The notes beneath the pieces are model-generated. The model did not search any database, was not told the origin of the DNA, and saw only the letters and a program-made list of their open reading frames with translations. A stretch of DNA of 64,000 bases. It comes from Tanytarsus gracilentus (taxonomy: Eukaryota; Arthropoda; Insecta; Diptera; Chironomidae). The translations under genes were made by a program, and so were the position numbers. Every line of letters starts with the position of its first letter. The first letter of the stretch is position 1. Positions 39,501 through 52,639 of this stretch are shown piece after piece. The stretch lies in NCBI GenBank assembly GCA_038502055.1, contig JAXRKN010000040.1, positions 3,348,001 to 3,412,000 of the forward strand, in the 5' to 3' direction.

Positions 39501-40696
39501 TGATTCGTTTATGGTCAAAATTTGTTAACTTACTGCATAAATTTTAGAAAACTTAATGAAAAAACAGGGTGTAATAAAAATACACAGAAATCATTTTTTT
39601 TTTGCACTTTCAATTCATGAAACCAATTTCTCAAATTTCTTCTCTAACCTGAAGAGGAGTTTGTCGTCGTCTTTAAATTGTTGCTACTTGACGTCTGTTT
39701 ATTCATTGAATACATTTTTCACTACTATTGATATAGTTAGGTATTATTTAGTTACAGAAATTTTTTTCAAAATTTCAAAGAATACATTCACAAATTTTCT
39801 ACTTATTAAAAATCACTTCCTAACAACTTTGCAGTAAACTTTAAAGGTGTACAATGAAAGTCAACAATTTTTGTTAAAGAAAACACTCTGATTAGTCATT
39901 AAATTCTTTTAATCTTGTGACATTTAAAAAAAATTATTTCTTCTACTCTTGCTCTTGGAAGTTTTTACTTTTCTTTTGAAACTAGCAGTCTCCGTCCGCC
40001 AAGTAAAGTGGAAAAAACTAATATTGTATGGACGTTTGAAATGAGATTGGCAAAAAAGTCGTTTTTTAATTTTATTACTTTAGTTTTAGCTTTAATATTT
40101 TAGGTTAGTATTTTAGTCAATTAAAACACACAATTTTCTTGAATTAGAGTTTAAAATCAATTAAGATTTTTAAGTCTATTTAGAAAATTTACTAGTTGCA
40201 GATCTAACTGTTAATTTTTGTTATTTAAAATATTATCCGAAAATATCTGAATGAGTAAAAATAAAAAAATAACAATAATTCAAGTAAATTAAATTGGGAT
40301 TTTATATATGTAAAAAGAAGGGGCTAGAAACAAGACAATAAATATCAATTTTGAGTCCATAATTTGACCAAACATGAAGCTAAAATTAATTTTGTAAATA
40401 ATAAATTTAAATTTTTTTAACGATTTTTTAAATTATGTATCATTAAGATCATCTAATGACAATTTATTGAAATTAAATTTTAAACACCCATGAGTTAATC
40501 CCTTATTTTAGCAACCGACAAAAGGTTTAACTTTTTATGAAACGTTGAAAAGTAAAAATATATTTAAAATTTTTATTTAACTTTTTTATTCAATTTAAAT
40601 AACATTTACAAACTTACTACCTATAAAAGCAATTAATTCATTTTAAATAATGTTCTTACCTGAAATTAAGAAAAGTTTAAACCGAGAGTTCTCCAT
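36600..40696 (-). CDS. Eip63E: PFTAIRE-type cyclin-dependent kinase (Eip63E / CDK14)
   Basis: Complete 12-exon gene on minus: 40696-40660, 38892-38815, 38489-38343, 38254-38061, 38007-37916, 37845-37671, 37604-37450, 37389-37283, 37227-37015, 36963-36875, 36821-36731, 36673-36600. The total is 1452 nt, 483 residues, all in phase. The kinase domain starts at about 163: glycine loop GEGSYATVF (170-178), catalytic lysine 192 in VALKEI, the namesake PFTAIRE helix (203-209), HRDVKPQN with aspartate 284, DFG aspartate 302, then WYRPPDVLLG. All catalytic residues are present. The N-terminus has the basic segment MREKKSGALQKLKKRLSHSF seen in Eip63E/CDK14 proteins. The family binds cyclin Y at the membrane and acts in Wnt signalling and development; the partner is inferred from homologues. 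The first exon (MENSRFKLFLIS) lies beyond a 1.77-kb intron and joins in phase. An alternative start is the ATG at 38884. Confidence 0.94.
38893..40659 (-). other. Eip63E intron 1
   Basis: 1.77 kb between the 12-codon first exon and the basic N-terminal exon (GTAAGAAC donor, TTTGTCAG acceptor on minus). AT-rich; no gene or repeat recognised. An internal promoter for a form starting at 38884 is possible. Confidence 0.7.
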
Positions 40697-41726
40697 CTTT
40701 TAGCAAGAGCTTAAATTTAGCACCAAACATTCAAGGATGAAAAGATTGAAATCGCTTAATAGTAACAAAAGTTTGTGAAAAAAATGATTTTTTGCAATTA
40801 AAACTCATTTATGAATTGAGAAGCATTTTAATTTTTGTACATAAATATGGACAGTTTCGAGAATGCTAGCTAAATGTACTCATTTTAAAAGATATGAGTC
40901 AAAAAAAATGTGTAGTGAATGCATAAAAAAAATGTCGAAAATTTTTCTTTTTCATTTTTCCATTCTTGGAGTGATGGCTTATAGCTTAAAATAGTAATAT
41001 TAGTCATTTTTTCCAACAGTAAGAATCAAAATTAATGTAATCACAAGTTCTCTGAGAAGTTACAAAAATCGTGTGGTGAAAATTAATTCAGTAATTGTAG
41101 CCAAAACTTTTTAAAAATCGTAAAAAAATATTTATGTTCACAATCTTTCAAACCAGATGAAAAAAAAAATTCGGAAATAAAAAAGATATGCATAAAAATA
41201 GAAAACTCAATTAATGAAATCAAAACTCATGATATAGTACGAATGTTTATGGAAGAAAATTTGAGTTATTAGTTCAAACTAATTTAGTGACCTAATACAC
41301 ATATAAAGGTGAGCTATGAAACATGAATATAGAAGTGACTTTTTCTTTTTGTCTATGCCCACTATCTCTTAGAAAGTGTATGCTAAATTACTGGGAACAT
41401 AGGGGTGAAGAGTTTTTTTAATGTAAATAAAATCATTTATTAATAATTTTTACAATAATTTTGTTCGTTTGTAGTTGACATCTGTGAAAAATCTTATTTC
41501 AAAGACATTAATGAATCAAACATTTTAATTGATTAAAAACTTATCTTTTAATAAGTGGGATCCTTATCAAGCGGAACGAGAGTAAAATTCTGTTGCATCT
41601 TCGTAGCTTTCACTGTCTAATTACTACTATCTTTTTCCATTTTGCTTCACTTTTCCATATTAGTTTTATAATTACTCTATGGAACAGTCTCATTTAAAAA
41701 ATAATTTTAGGCAATAAAATTTAACA
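40697..41726. promoter_or_regulatory. Divergent Eip63E-trio intergenic region
   Basis: The 1030 bp separating the start codons of Eip63E (minus) and trio (plus). A splice acceptor (ATAATTTTAG) at 41701-41710, 16 bp before the trio ATG, shows that trio has an upstream non-coding exon in or near this stretch. Both promoters should therefore lie here. No core promoter motif could be assigned with confidence in such AT-rich DNA. Confidence 0.55.
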
Positions 41727-44700
41727 ATGGAAAACGGAATTCGGGCCCTCGATATTTTGTCCCTTCTACAAGAGCGCATTGCATTCATATCAGGCGGTCG
41801 CGATGGTAGAGGAGGACCAATCATAAGTTTTCCCTCAACATCGAAACGTGAACGTATAAAACCCGAGGATTTACGTCGAATAATGGGTTATTTAATGAAT
41901 ATCCCAAGGTAAACGCTCCTAAAGTGATTGAAAATACTTATTAAAAATATTTACTTGATTTTAGCAATGACACTCGCTCATTGGGATTCACAATAATCAT
42001 TGATATGCGAGGAAATGCCAACACTTCGGCCTCTGCCAAGGCAGCTTTAAAGATTTTGCAGGAGAATTTCGGTGACCTTATACATCAAGTTTTCATAATA
42101 AAGCCAGATAATTTTTGGCAGAAGCAAAGAAGTTCAATTGCAAGCAATAAATACAAGTTTGAAGTTACGACAATATCGATTCAATCGATTGGAAAAGTTA
42201 TTGATTTGTCTCAATTGACATCTGACTTTGACGGGTTTTTGCACTACGATCACACAAAATGGATAGAACTGCGTATGGCGTTTGAGGATTTTTCATGGCA
42301 AGCACAAGATATTGCCGATCGAATTGAGGATTTTCAAGAGGACTTACAACATTTTGACTTAGCTGAGGATGTTAACGGTTCTAAACACCAAATTGATAAC
42401 CATGGTGACATGAAAAGGAAAATTTTGAAACTACCCTTAGATGAGCTCGAAGGGCAAGGTCAAAAACTTCTTAGCAAATTAAATCAATATATGAGTCGTG
42501 TGGAGGGTGTTAGTTCATCTACAACATCGAATGAAATTAATTCGCATAATAATCCTGACGTGATCTACACCATAAATCAAGTCATTCAGCATTTGGAGAA
42601 ATCTAGAAATGCTCAGCAACAATTACTCTCACTTTGGCAACAAAAGAAAACAAAACTCGATCAATGCTTTCAATTACGCCTCTTCGAACAAGACTGCGAA
42701 AAAATGTTTGAATGGATTATGCATAATCGCGATGTCTTTCAGCAGAATTACATGGACATTGGTCTTAGTCATGTGACGGCAAAGAACTTACAGGATGACC
42801 ATAATCGTTTTGCTGTTACAACAATGACTGTAAGCGTTAATATAGGCCGCATATTAAATGTGGCAGGACGATTAGTTGAAAGTAATCACTATGCATCACA
42901 ACATATTCGAACGCTCGCAACTCGACTTGATAGAACTTGGAAAGAGTTCACAAATCGATTAGATGAAAGAACTGCAGTTCTCAGTTTGAGCGTAATTTTT
43001 CATCACAAAGCAGAGCAATATGCCGAAAGTGTACCTTCATGGTCGGCTGCTGTCGAAGCCTCAATTCCTAATCCATCGGATGCTGAAAATTTAGAAACCG
43101 CTATCAGAACACACCAATCACTTTACGAAGCCATGTGTCATGCATATACAGAAGTTCATTCGACCAGTAAAAAACTTCTTTATCAGCTTGACCATCTCGT
43201 TCAAGTGTGTAACCAACCAACGGCCAATATGAATGGTAACCCGAGGAAAAACGTGAGTGATTTTAAAAAACTAAATAAGTTTATTTAATATGTGATTATT
43301 TTAGGATAATAATAAGTGTAACAATAATCCGGCAGCTGATTACAGCGAAGGAGCTACTCATGTTTTGCATTTAATTCATCAAATTTTATCTCATCATCGA
43401 GCATTAGAGGACAAATGGCATAAAGGAAAATTAAAACTACACCAAAAACTCGCATTGAGATTATTCCAAGAAGATGTTAAACAAGTGCTTGACTGGCTCC
43501 AAAACCACGGTGACGTGTTCCTACGTAAAAACAAAGGCATCGGTAGAAATCTACAAAAAGCCCGCATTTATCAAACGAGTCATGAACATTTCGAAAATGT
43601 TGCACAAAATACTTACCGAAATGCAGAAAAACTGCTAGCAGCTGCTCAAGAACTATCACAGTCTGGTGAGGTATCTCCATCTGAAATTCACTCAGTAGTT
43701 TTGAACCTCGAAAAGCATGTTTCATCCTTTGCCGAACGAGTTGAACAGAGAAGGCGGCGACTCGATTTAGCAGTTCTCTTCTACTCAAATGAAAAGGACA
43801 TTCAAACTTTTGTGGACCAACTTCGAGATGAAGTAACCAATGATGAGATTTTGAATCTTTCAAATAAGGACTTATTGGAAACTGAGAGATTATTAGAACA
43901 ATGCAAGGAGCAAGAAGAGAGTACCATTCAGACTTGTTTGCAAGCACATGCACAAGGTGAAGCATTAATTCAGGAATTGCGTGCTGTGAAAGATCCGGAA
44001 GATGACTCAACGGTATCTCTGCAGGCAGTTAAATCGGCTCTCGAGAGATTGGTTAAAAATAGATCTGAAATGGAAACACTTTGGCAAACGCGAAAGATGC
44101 GAATTGATTTATATTTGCGATTAAAAATTTTCGAAAGAGACGCGCTTGAAGTCGGATCTCAATTGGAAATGTGGGCGGAGGAATTACAGCATGTGGAAAC
44201 GTCACGCAATTATCAAATCGCAGAACAATCTTTTCGCCTTCACAATGAAAGTGTGAGTCAAATGCAAAGCACTGTTTATCAAATTCTTCAGCAAGGCCAA
44301 GAACTCATTCAGATCTTTGAGAACTGTGGCATTCAAATAATGGCTGATCCTAATCATCCAGCTTCAACGAGAGTACAATACCTCGTAGAACTTCTTCACG
44401 AGCGAGAACTAGACTTGGAGGATCTTGCAGAAGCGAAACGAGTTAAACTTGAACAAAATATCCAACTTTGTCACTTTCAAAATGATGCCAACCAAGTTAT
44501 TTCTTGGATTCGAAACGGAGAAGCAATGTTATTTGCAAACTTTGCCATTCCTAATTGCTTTCAAGATGCAGAGCTTTTTATGAAAGAACATGAACAATTT
44601 CAAGTGGCTATTGAAAGAACTCATACAGCAGCCGTTCAAGTGAAGTATCGTGCCGATACTTTAACAAACGCTAATCATTATGATCCACAAGCTATAGCTG

Positions 44701-47700
44701 ATATTGCTGAAGATGTTACCAAGAAATGGCAACAACTTGTGACATGTGCTGAAGATCGTCATAAACTTATGAAGGGGGGAATGAATTTCTTTAAAACCGC
44801 CGAGCAAGTTTGTTCTGTTTTGGATAGTCTTGAGAAAGAATATAAACGCGAGGAAGATTGGTGTTCGGGAGGTGGAAACTCCGAAAAAGCTCAAATAATA
44901 GTTCAGCTCATATCGAAGCATCAGGAACAGAAAGAAGCTTTTCTTAAAGCTTGTACGCTCGCAAGAAGAACTGCTGAAACTTTTTTGAAATTTATTTCAA
45001 GAGCTTATCAGTTTTATAACATTGTCTCACCAGGAACAAGTGAAGCGAGAGTAAAGTCAATTTTAGATAATTTACTCTCACAAGAAAATCGGGTTTTAGA
45101 ATATTGGACACAACGAAAAAAAGCTTTCGATCAATGTCAACAATACGTTTTGTTTGAACGATCTGCGAAGCAAGCAATCGAGTGGATTCATGATACTGGT
45201 GAAGCCTATCTCACATCACGTGCTTCCAAAGTGTGTACAAGTAATGAAGATAGAGAGGTTTTGCTTAAGGAACATAATGAATTTAAAGGAACTGCAAAAG
45301 AGACTCGTGAGCGTGTTAAACTTTTAATTCAGCTTGCTGATTCACTTGTTGATAAAGGTCATGCACATGCGATTAGCATTAAACAATGGGTAGCAACGGT
45401 TGACAATCGGTATAAGGATTTCAGTAATCGCATGGAAATGTACCGATCAAATTTGGAAAAATCTCTTGGTCTATTAGCAATTTCCGATGAAGATACTTCT
45501 TCTCATTCGTCAAAAACATCTGCAGCGATAAATGAATACAGACACTCTGATCCATCCTTAGAGAATAAATTAAATGCAGAGTCAAAAGAAGTTTCTGAGG
45601 AAAAAAGAAGGTGTGCTCGTAAAAAGGAATTTATTATGGCAGAACTTCTTCAAACTGAACGTACTTATGTGAAAGATCTTGAAATTTGCATTGAAACTTT
45701 CCTTAAAGAAATGCATAATGGTTCCTCTAATGTGCCAAAGAAACTTATAGGCAAGGAAGGACTCGTTTTTGGAAATATTGAAGACATTTACAGCTTTCAT
45801 AAGCAAATATTTCTTAAGGAATTGGAAAAATATCAGACCATACCGGAAGATGTTGGGCATTGCTTTGTAACATGGGCAGCTAAATTTGATATGTATGTGT
45901 TCTATTGTCAAAACAAGCCATCTTCAAATGATTTTGTCGTTCAAAATGGTGGCACGTATTTTGAAGAAATTCAACAAAAATATCGAATCGAGCACTCACT
46001 ACCAGCATATCTTATAAAACCTGTACAGAGAATAACCAAATATCAGTTACTTCTCAAAGACCTTCAATCATGTTGCGATGAAGGTCAAGGTGAAATAAAG
46101 GATGGCCTTGAAGTTTGCATGAATATTCCGAAAAAAGCCAATGATGCTATGCATCTTTCATTATTGGAATCTTGTGACATACCAATCGCTTCTCTCGGCG
46201 ATGTCGTTTTACAGGTAAGAAAAAAAACATTAAAATTTGATCATTAAACTAATTATTTGGATATTTTATTAGGATTCATTTTTGACGTGGGACAATAAGC
46301 AAATTATTCGCAAAGGAAGAGAGAGACACGTTTTTCTTTTTGACCTTTATCTATTATTCTCAAAAGAAGTTAAAGACACCAATGGAACTGTGAAGTATGT
46401 CTACAAAAATAAAGTTATGACCTCCGAGCTTGGCGTTACTGAACATATCGAAGGAGACGAATGTAAATTCGCCATCTGGACAGGCCGAGCTCCAATGGTT
46501 GATTTTCGTATTGTTTTGAAAGCCAACAGTTTGGAAACTAAACAAACATGGGTAAAGCGACTTCGAGAAGTGATTCAAGAGACATATTTTTCTGGCACTT
46601 CCTTTGCATTACTTAAATCTCCTGGAAAAATGATTAATATCAATAACGGCAGTAACAGCACGAACAGTAGTAAAAACAGTAATAACTTAATAACATCACA
46701 GAGATTATCTAAAGACATGGATGAACAACAAATCAACAATAACGAGCATGATCCTGATATTAGTTCTCTGGCGAGCTTTGGAAGTGGAAATACAACAGAC
46801 TCTGAAAAGGTAATTAAATTTAACTCAAAATTTAATTTTTTTAATTAAAGACTTAAAATTTTAATTTACACAAGTTAAAATTTATTGAAAGCTCTTGCAA
46901 AAAACATGAAAGTTTTCGAATTTACTTTTGTCGGATACCCTGAAGTTTATTTTCTGTAAATGTTCTTTCGGCATGTTCTAATGATTTTGATCCATTGGAA
47001 GCTTTCTCAGGCGCATGCGAAGAAAATCCTTAGTAGTTGTAAATTTTAATAAGTGCTTACAAAGTTTCATAAACGAAATATTCTATTTTTCTCCTTCGAT
47101 AAAACTCAAATAATATTTAAAGCGTGAAAGATTTACTCTTAAATAATGTTCATTATCATTTTCTTCCGACAACTTTTCAAAGACATTGAACGGAAGTAGA
47201 TATGTTTTTTATTTGAGTTAAGAGAGAAAAGAAAATACATATATGAGAGAGGACTTGTGAGAAAAAAAAAATTCAAACGAATGTGAGAGAAATGAGGGAT
47301 TTTCCTTCTATTATTCACAGCCGCAATCATTGTTTAACGTTACGCATAGCCGCTGTAATTTACTAGAAATTAATAGATAACGAGGGATTGAAGTTTTTTA
47401 GAGCATTCAAAGTAATATTTTTTTCTGAACAAATTTGTGACAAATTCATTGCGATGATATGTGCGGAAAATGAGAAATGCGGGATAGAAATTCTTTCAGT
47501 GAGAGAAAAGTGTATGCGTGTATGAGTTCGGTGCTCACAGACTCAGTGTGCTTTTTCTATGTCGCTCGGTAATTTAAGAACACGCGCGCCATGATTGGCA
47601 GAAAGTCTGTTAATGTAGACGCAAATTTTCACGCGTAGTGTTTAAATGAATTTTTGTCTTTAAAGTTTTTACTCTATTTATCTTTGAAATTTATTTAGAA

Positions 47701-50700
47701 ATATAAATTTTGTTACAAAAAATATTAAATTTTAAAGCAATGAAGTTATTACAAACCAAATATGTGCTAAAAGGGTAAAGTGATAAAATCTTTCTAATGC
47801 AAAAAAAGATGAAAGTTGCAAATTACTTAATTGTATAAAATGTATATAGGAAAACATTTTGTCAGATGCAAATTGATTCCGAAATGACAGAAAGGAAAAC
47901 TTTTGATAACGCGTTATGCAAAGAGAAAAATAGAAGAGTAAAAAGAAAAACAAAAATGTCTGCTGAGTGCAGAATCACTCTGGAATTAGTGAAAATTGAA
48001 ATAATGTGTAAATGAAGACTGAAAGTGAAGATTTGTGCAAAATGTACAAAGTTAAAAGAATTCAAAAATTGCAGACAGTATTTTCGTTAAACAAACCATA
48101 GAAAACTTCAGAGGTCATAAAAAGTTATTCGGTGAAAAAAAACCTATTGCAGAAGCTTGTCATAAATTGAAAAATTTTACGAATTTTCATGCGCGTATTT
48201 TGATAATGACTGGAAGTACAATTAATTCTTCGTGTGGATTGCCTATTATTTTTTTCGTATACTACAGTTGTTATTTATAAAACTTGGCCGCGTTTCAAAA
48301 ATTAAATTGAGAAAAAATAATTCGAGCAAATAAGAAAGAGGGTTGTAGGACTCTCTCTCTCTCTTTCTTATTTTAATAAATAATTATTTATCTGAATATT
48401 TTTTCAAATTACAGTTTTTTTGCGTTTAAAATATGTATATATTGACCAAAGTATATGCAAAATGAGTCGATTTTACGTCTATTGAAACAAGGTGATCATA
48501 TAGTCATTGCTTGACTTTACGTGCCACTCGAGCACATATGATAAATGATCACTAAAGAGCTATCTAGCGAGTTACAAAGGTGTGATTTTTTAGCTCATTC
48601 TCTCATATTGAAAGCGTTTGAATTTTGAAATATTTGTGACTTTTGCAGAATCTTAGACACAGTTGCAAATAAACTATAAGTAAAAGTGCAAACAAAAAAT
48701 CAACCGATAAGAATGCACTAAAAAATATCAAAACTAATCAATCAGTAAGAAAATCACAAAATAAGTTTAAGATGGACCTCATTACTATGAAAACGAGTAA
48801 GGGAGGCAGGAAAATTTCACTTCCATGGTTCCGACAAAATAGTGTGCAACAATCGCACGCAGCATTATCTCGACAACATACTATTGACACACCGGGATCT
48901 TTTCGATCCTATGTTGGATCTAAAAAACTTCAGGTTAATTTGTGACATTTTAATTTAATTTAATTCATGGTTGATGTTTATTTATTCGCACACGTTCCTT
49001 TTTTGCAATTTTCATTTTATTATATTTCTGTGGTCTCTGAAAGTATTACGAATTTGTTCATTAATGCCGATTATAATGTTGGTAGCAATAAAGTTTCAAT
49101 TAACCAATCAATTGTTATGATAACATGATCAAAATGAATTTCAAAAAAATATGAACGTCAAAAGCGCAAGCGTGCTCTTTATATTCATCGATATTGTAGT
49201 TTTGTGTCATTATTTAAGTTCTTTATAAAAAAAATTAAAAACCGGGGAGTCACAAGAGTTTTTTTTATTTTATCTTATTTTTATTTATCCAGTATGTGTA
49301 TTTATGATAAATATGTGTAGTGTTCTCACTCTAATACAGAGTGAGCCTTATTATGATTTAATATTGTAAATAATCTAAATCGCTGACTAAACTGCTCTCT
49401 CGTTGTTTCTCGCAATTGATAGGCTGGAATAGTGGAAATGACATGGGTAACATCAGACTTTGTAGCAACACAAGGAAGTGGAGAATTAAGTGTTCAAAAA
49501 GGGCAACAAGTGGAAGTTATTGATAGCAACTGTCTCAATTCGCCTGGCTTTAGTTTGGTTCGCCTAACGAACACTTTAACAAACAATAATTTATCATCAA
49601 GTTCCTTAACTTCATCTACAACTCAAGAACAAACCGTTCAAGAAGGTTTGGTGCCATCATCTATTCTTAAACCACCACCTACCCAAATGAAAAATCGACG
49701 GGTGGGTGATGCGGACGAAGGTAAATTATTTGTATAATTTCTAGAAAGTTTCAAATTTACTCAGTAAAATATGACTTACGAATTCAATATCTTGTGTCTT
49801 TTAATTTGCAGAGCCCCAAGATAACGACGGAACTAATCATACATCACCTGTTAACAAGAGAAAAGGATTTAAGTAGGTTTCATTAGAAAAATTTACATAC
49901 AATGTTATCATTCAGTTAAAAGTATATTTGTGTGTTTCAAAATGTGTTAATATATATATGCATAAAGTAGAGCGGTAATTTTTTCTGGCAAATGCCTTTA
50001 GTTTCGATATTACTGTGCAAGAGGAAAGTTCGCTTCATATAAAAACCAAATTTATCAAATTGTGTGTAATAACTGTTACATTTAATACATTTTCGACTAT
50101 GTGAGTGCAAACTGATTCATCGGAAATAAATGATAAAAGAGGCGTTCAGAAAAATCTAAACGTATTTGTAACGCATATCATATCACTATATACTTTGCCA
50201 AATGATAAGATAGCGACTAATATAGTCATTTCATGTATATCGTTTTTTAAAGCGATTTAAACAAATCAAAAAGTGTTAGGTGTTCAATGAGTAATTTCAG
50301 ATTTATAGCTAAATAATTTTCGTATGAGCAAAAATAAATTATTTATTTTTAAATGAACGTTTAAAGAATGGAGAAACCTGTCAGTACAATAGTCAAAGTG
50401 TAATAATTTTATTTCTCGATAACCCTTAAAATTTTATGTGCTCGTTTTATCGTGAATATTTTAGTGCCGTTTAGTGGTTGTAAAACGCAAATTGAAACTG
50501 TAAAATTAAATGGAATTTTTACAGAAAATAGGATTTTTTGCTCGAGTAAAAATTTGCTTTGATCAGTCTCGCTCGAATAGAAAATTTTTAAGCTGAAATA
50601 TGAACACACTTAAATTTAATTAACAAAATTAGATTAAAATAAATTTATGAATGAAACTTAAAAATCGAAATATATTTTCAGCAAAAAATGGCTTCCACAA

Positions 50701-52613
50701 CAATTGAGAAAATTATCACATAGTGGTAAGACAGATAAGTTACCTGTAGATAAATCTCTAGGAAAGAAAGAGAAGGATAAGGAAAAGAAAAATAAGCAGG
50801 AAAAGCAGAAGGAAGAAATAGAGACTTCAACCTCTACAAGCGTAGCTTCATTGTCCCTGACAGCACGACCTGCACAAACATTATCGAATTCAACACCTCA
50901 TCAAGAGGAAGAGGACGCACTTGAATGCCTGGAGTTACCACCCCCTATGAAACCAATTTCAGATTCATCACAAATCGTTGGTGAAGACAGTAGTACTCAA
51001 ACATCAAATCCATCTGGTAGTAAAGTACATGATGAAAGTGATTTAGCCGAAATTGAACAAATTGTAAAAGAAAAAATGGTGAGCAATTTTTTATACTAAA
51101 AAACAGATCTGTTATTGAACTCGACTTTTATTTTAAAAGGAAAAACACGAAGCAAGTTTAAAACACCCTCAGACTCTATCACCGCAAGTATCTGAAACTG
51201 AAGATGTAAGAAAAATGCAATAAGTTTTTCAAAATTTTGTTTTAACATAAAAATATGAATACAGAATTGCACCGTAGAAGTTTCGGTTGATGACATTATA
51301 AGAAGAAGAACTTTTGCACTTAAGGAATTAATTAGTACTGAGGAATCTTACGTCATGGACTTGTCTTTGATAGTGAATGGGTAAGACATTTTCAATCATC
51401 AGATTCAATTTGAAATATTAATATTTTTTTCTGTAGCTACATTGCTGAAATAAGAAACCCGAAAAGTGATATTCCTATGCCTGAGGATTTAAAGGGTGGC
51501 AAAGAACGTATGGTGTTTGGAAATATTGAAGCAATTTATGAATGGCACAGAGAGTAAGAGGACTTTAAAAATTTTAACATATTTTTTTAACATTGACATG
51601 TTTATAGTGTTTTTCTTAAATCACTGCAAGTTTGCATGCAAAATCCTGCTGAACTAGGAGTTATAATCAAAAGAAGTGAAAGAAAGTTGCATATGTATGT
51701 TGTTTATTGCCAAAATAAGCCAGTCTCGGAACACATTGTATCCGAACATTTGGCATATTTTGATGAAATCCGCCAAAAATTAAAGCACAAATTATTGGTA
51801 AGTAAAATTATTTTTTTATCACGTGACAATTTAACTGAACTGAAATTATTCACAGTTATGCGATTTGCTCATCAAGCCAGTACAAAGGATAATGAAATAT
51901 GAACTATTGATAAAAGATATTCTTAAGCATACAAAAAGAGCTGGTTTAACCGCAGAAGCAGATGAACTGAAACGGGCTTTAGACATTATGAAGGTAAGTT
52001 AGACTTAATTTATCAAATAATAATTTAATATCAAATTTCTTTTAGATTGTACCAAAAGCTGCAAATGATATGATGAACGTGGGTCGTTTACAAAAGTTTG
52101 AGGGGAAAATTACGGCTCAAGGAAAACTTTTACTTCATGGAACTCTTTTTTGTGTCGAATCAAACAATTCTGCAGATCGTAATACAAGTTCAATTCAGAA
52201 GCCAAAAGAACTTCAGATTTTTCTTTTCGAGCAAAATATTATATTCTCTGATATTGTGGGAAAGAAGACTCAATTTACGAATCCAACATACATTTATAAG
52301 TCCCATATACAAGTAAAGTTAATGAGCAGCTGAAATCAAACTTATTAATTAAAAATGAATTTTATTTCTTTAGGTCAACAAAATGACTATTCAAGATGTT
52401 GAAGACGCTGGCGGCAAGAAGTTCCTTATATGCTCAACAGATCCCCAAAGATCGAATATAAGTTTTATCTGCATAGCACCATCACATGAACTCCATTCCG
52501 AATGGGTTCGAACAATTAATCATCAACTTCAAAAACAATATGATTTCGTTAATGCAATTAAAAATCCAATTGATTACATTAAGAAAATGGATGGAACAAA
52601 GAGTAACTCTTAA
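41727..52613 (+). CDS. trio: Trio Rho/Rac guanine nucleotide exchange factor
   Basis: Complete gene. Exons: 41727-41908, 41965-43252, 43305-46214, 46273-46809, 49423-49720, 49812-49872, 50682-51078, 51140-51205, 51265-51380, 51437-51553, 51608-51797, 51856-51993, 52046-52312, 52374-52613. Without the optional exon 48772-48933 the protein has 2268 residues, close to Drosophila Trio; with it, 2322. Order: Sec14-like lipid-binding domain (1-180, start MENGIRALDILSLLQERIAF), spectrin repeats (each with motifs such as LRLFEQDCEKMFEWI), DH1 (from about 1258, ELLQTERTYVKDL) with PH1, SH3 (about 1645-1695, VTSDFVATQGSGELSVQKG), then DH2 (about 1915-2090, LIKPVQRIMKYELLIKD) and PH2. DH1-PH1 acts on Rac and DH2-PH2 on Rho in known Trio proteins, steering axons via actin. 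There is no kinase domain, as in other insects. The gene runs divergently from Eip63E. Confidence 0.95.
46810..48771 (+). other. Trio intron with probable internal promoter
   Basis: A 2-kb intron segment between PH1 and the optional exon. It is less AT-rich around 47500-47640 and holds a 16-bp CT tract (48351-48366) about 400 bp before the short-form start. CT/GA tracts often mark GAGA-factor promoters in flies. The exact transcription start could not be fixed. Confidence 0.45.
48772..52613 (+). CDS. trio: Trio short isoform (SH3-DH2-PH2) from internal start
   Basis: An exon at 48772-48933 opens with ATG (MDLITMKTSKGGRKISLPWF), is 54 codons long and ends in phase 0 at a GTTAATTT donor. It joins the SH3 exon at 49423 in frame. 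Read from here the product is 683 residues: a basic, Ser-rich leader, then SH3, DH2 and PH2. It lacks the Sec14, spectrin and DH1 parts, so it should act as a Rho-directed GEF only. Drosophila trio also makes short forms starting with a separate leader. An AG directly before the ATG could let the exon also be spliced into the long form, since phases match, but it has no pyrimidine tract. I favour an alternative first exon. Confidence 0.7.
48934..49422 (+). other. Trio intron before SH3 exon
   Basis: 489-bp AT-rich intron; acceptor GCAATTGATAG. Nothing else recognised. Confidence 0.75.
49873..50681 (+). other. Trio intron between SH3 and DH2 linker exons
   Basis: 809-bp intron with GTAGGT donor and TATTTTCAG acceptor. 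AT-rich; the antisense frame at 50409-50609 is judged random. Confidence 0.75.
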
Positions 52614-52633
52614 TTTATTGCTGAATTCATCTA

Positions 52634-52639
52634 AATAAA
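52634..52639 (+). terminator. Candidate trio poly(A) signal
   Basis: AATAAA 20 nt after the trio stop codon. It would give a very short 3' UTR; later copies downstream are possible alternatives. Confidence 0.4.

Noticed and set aside
43477..44010. 177-codon frame on minus within trio
   Set aside because: Shadow of the spectrin-repeat exon, which is fully supported on plus.
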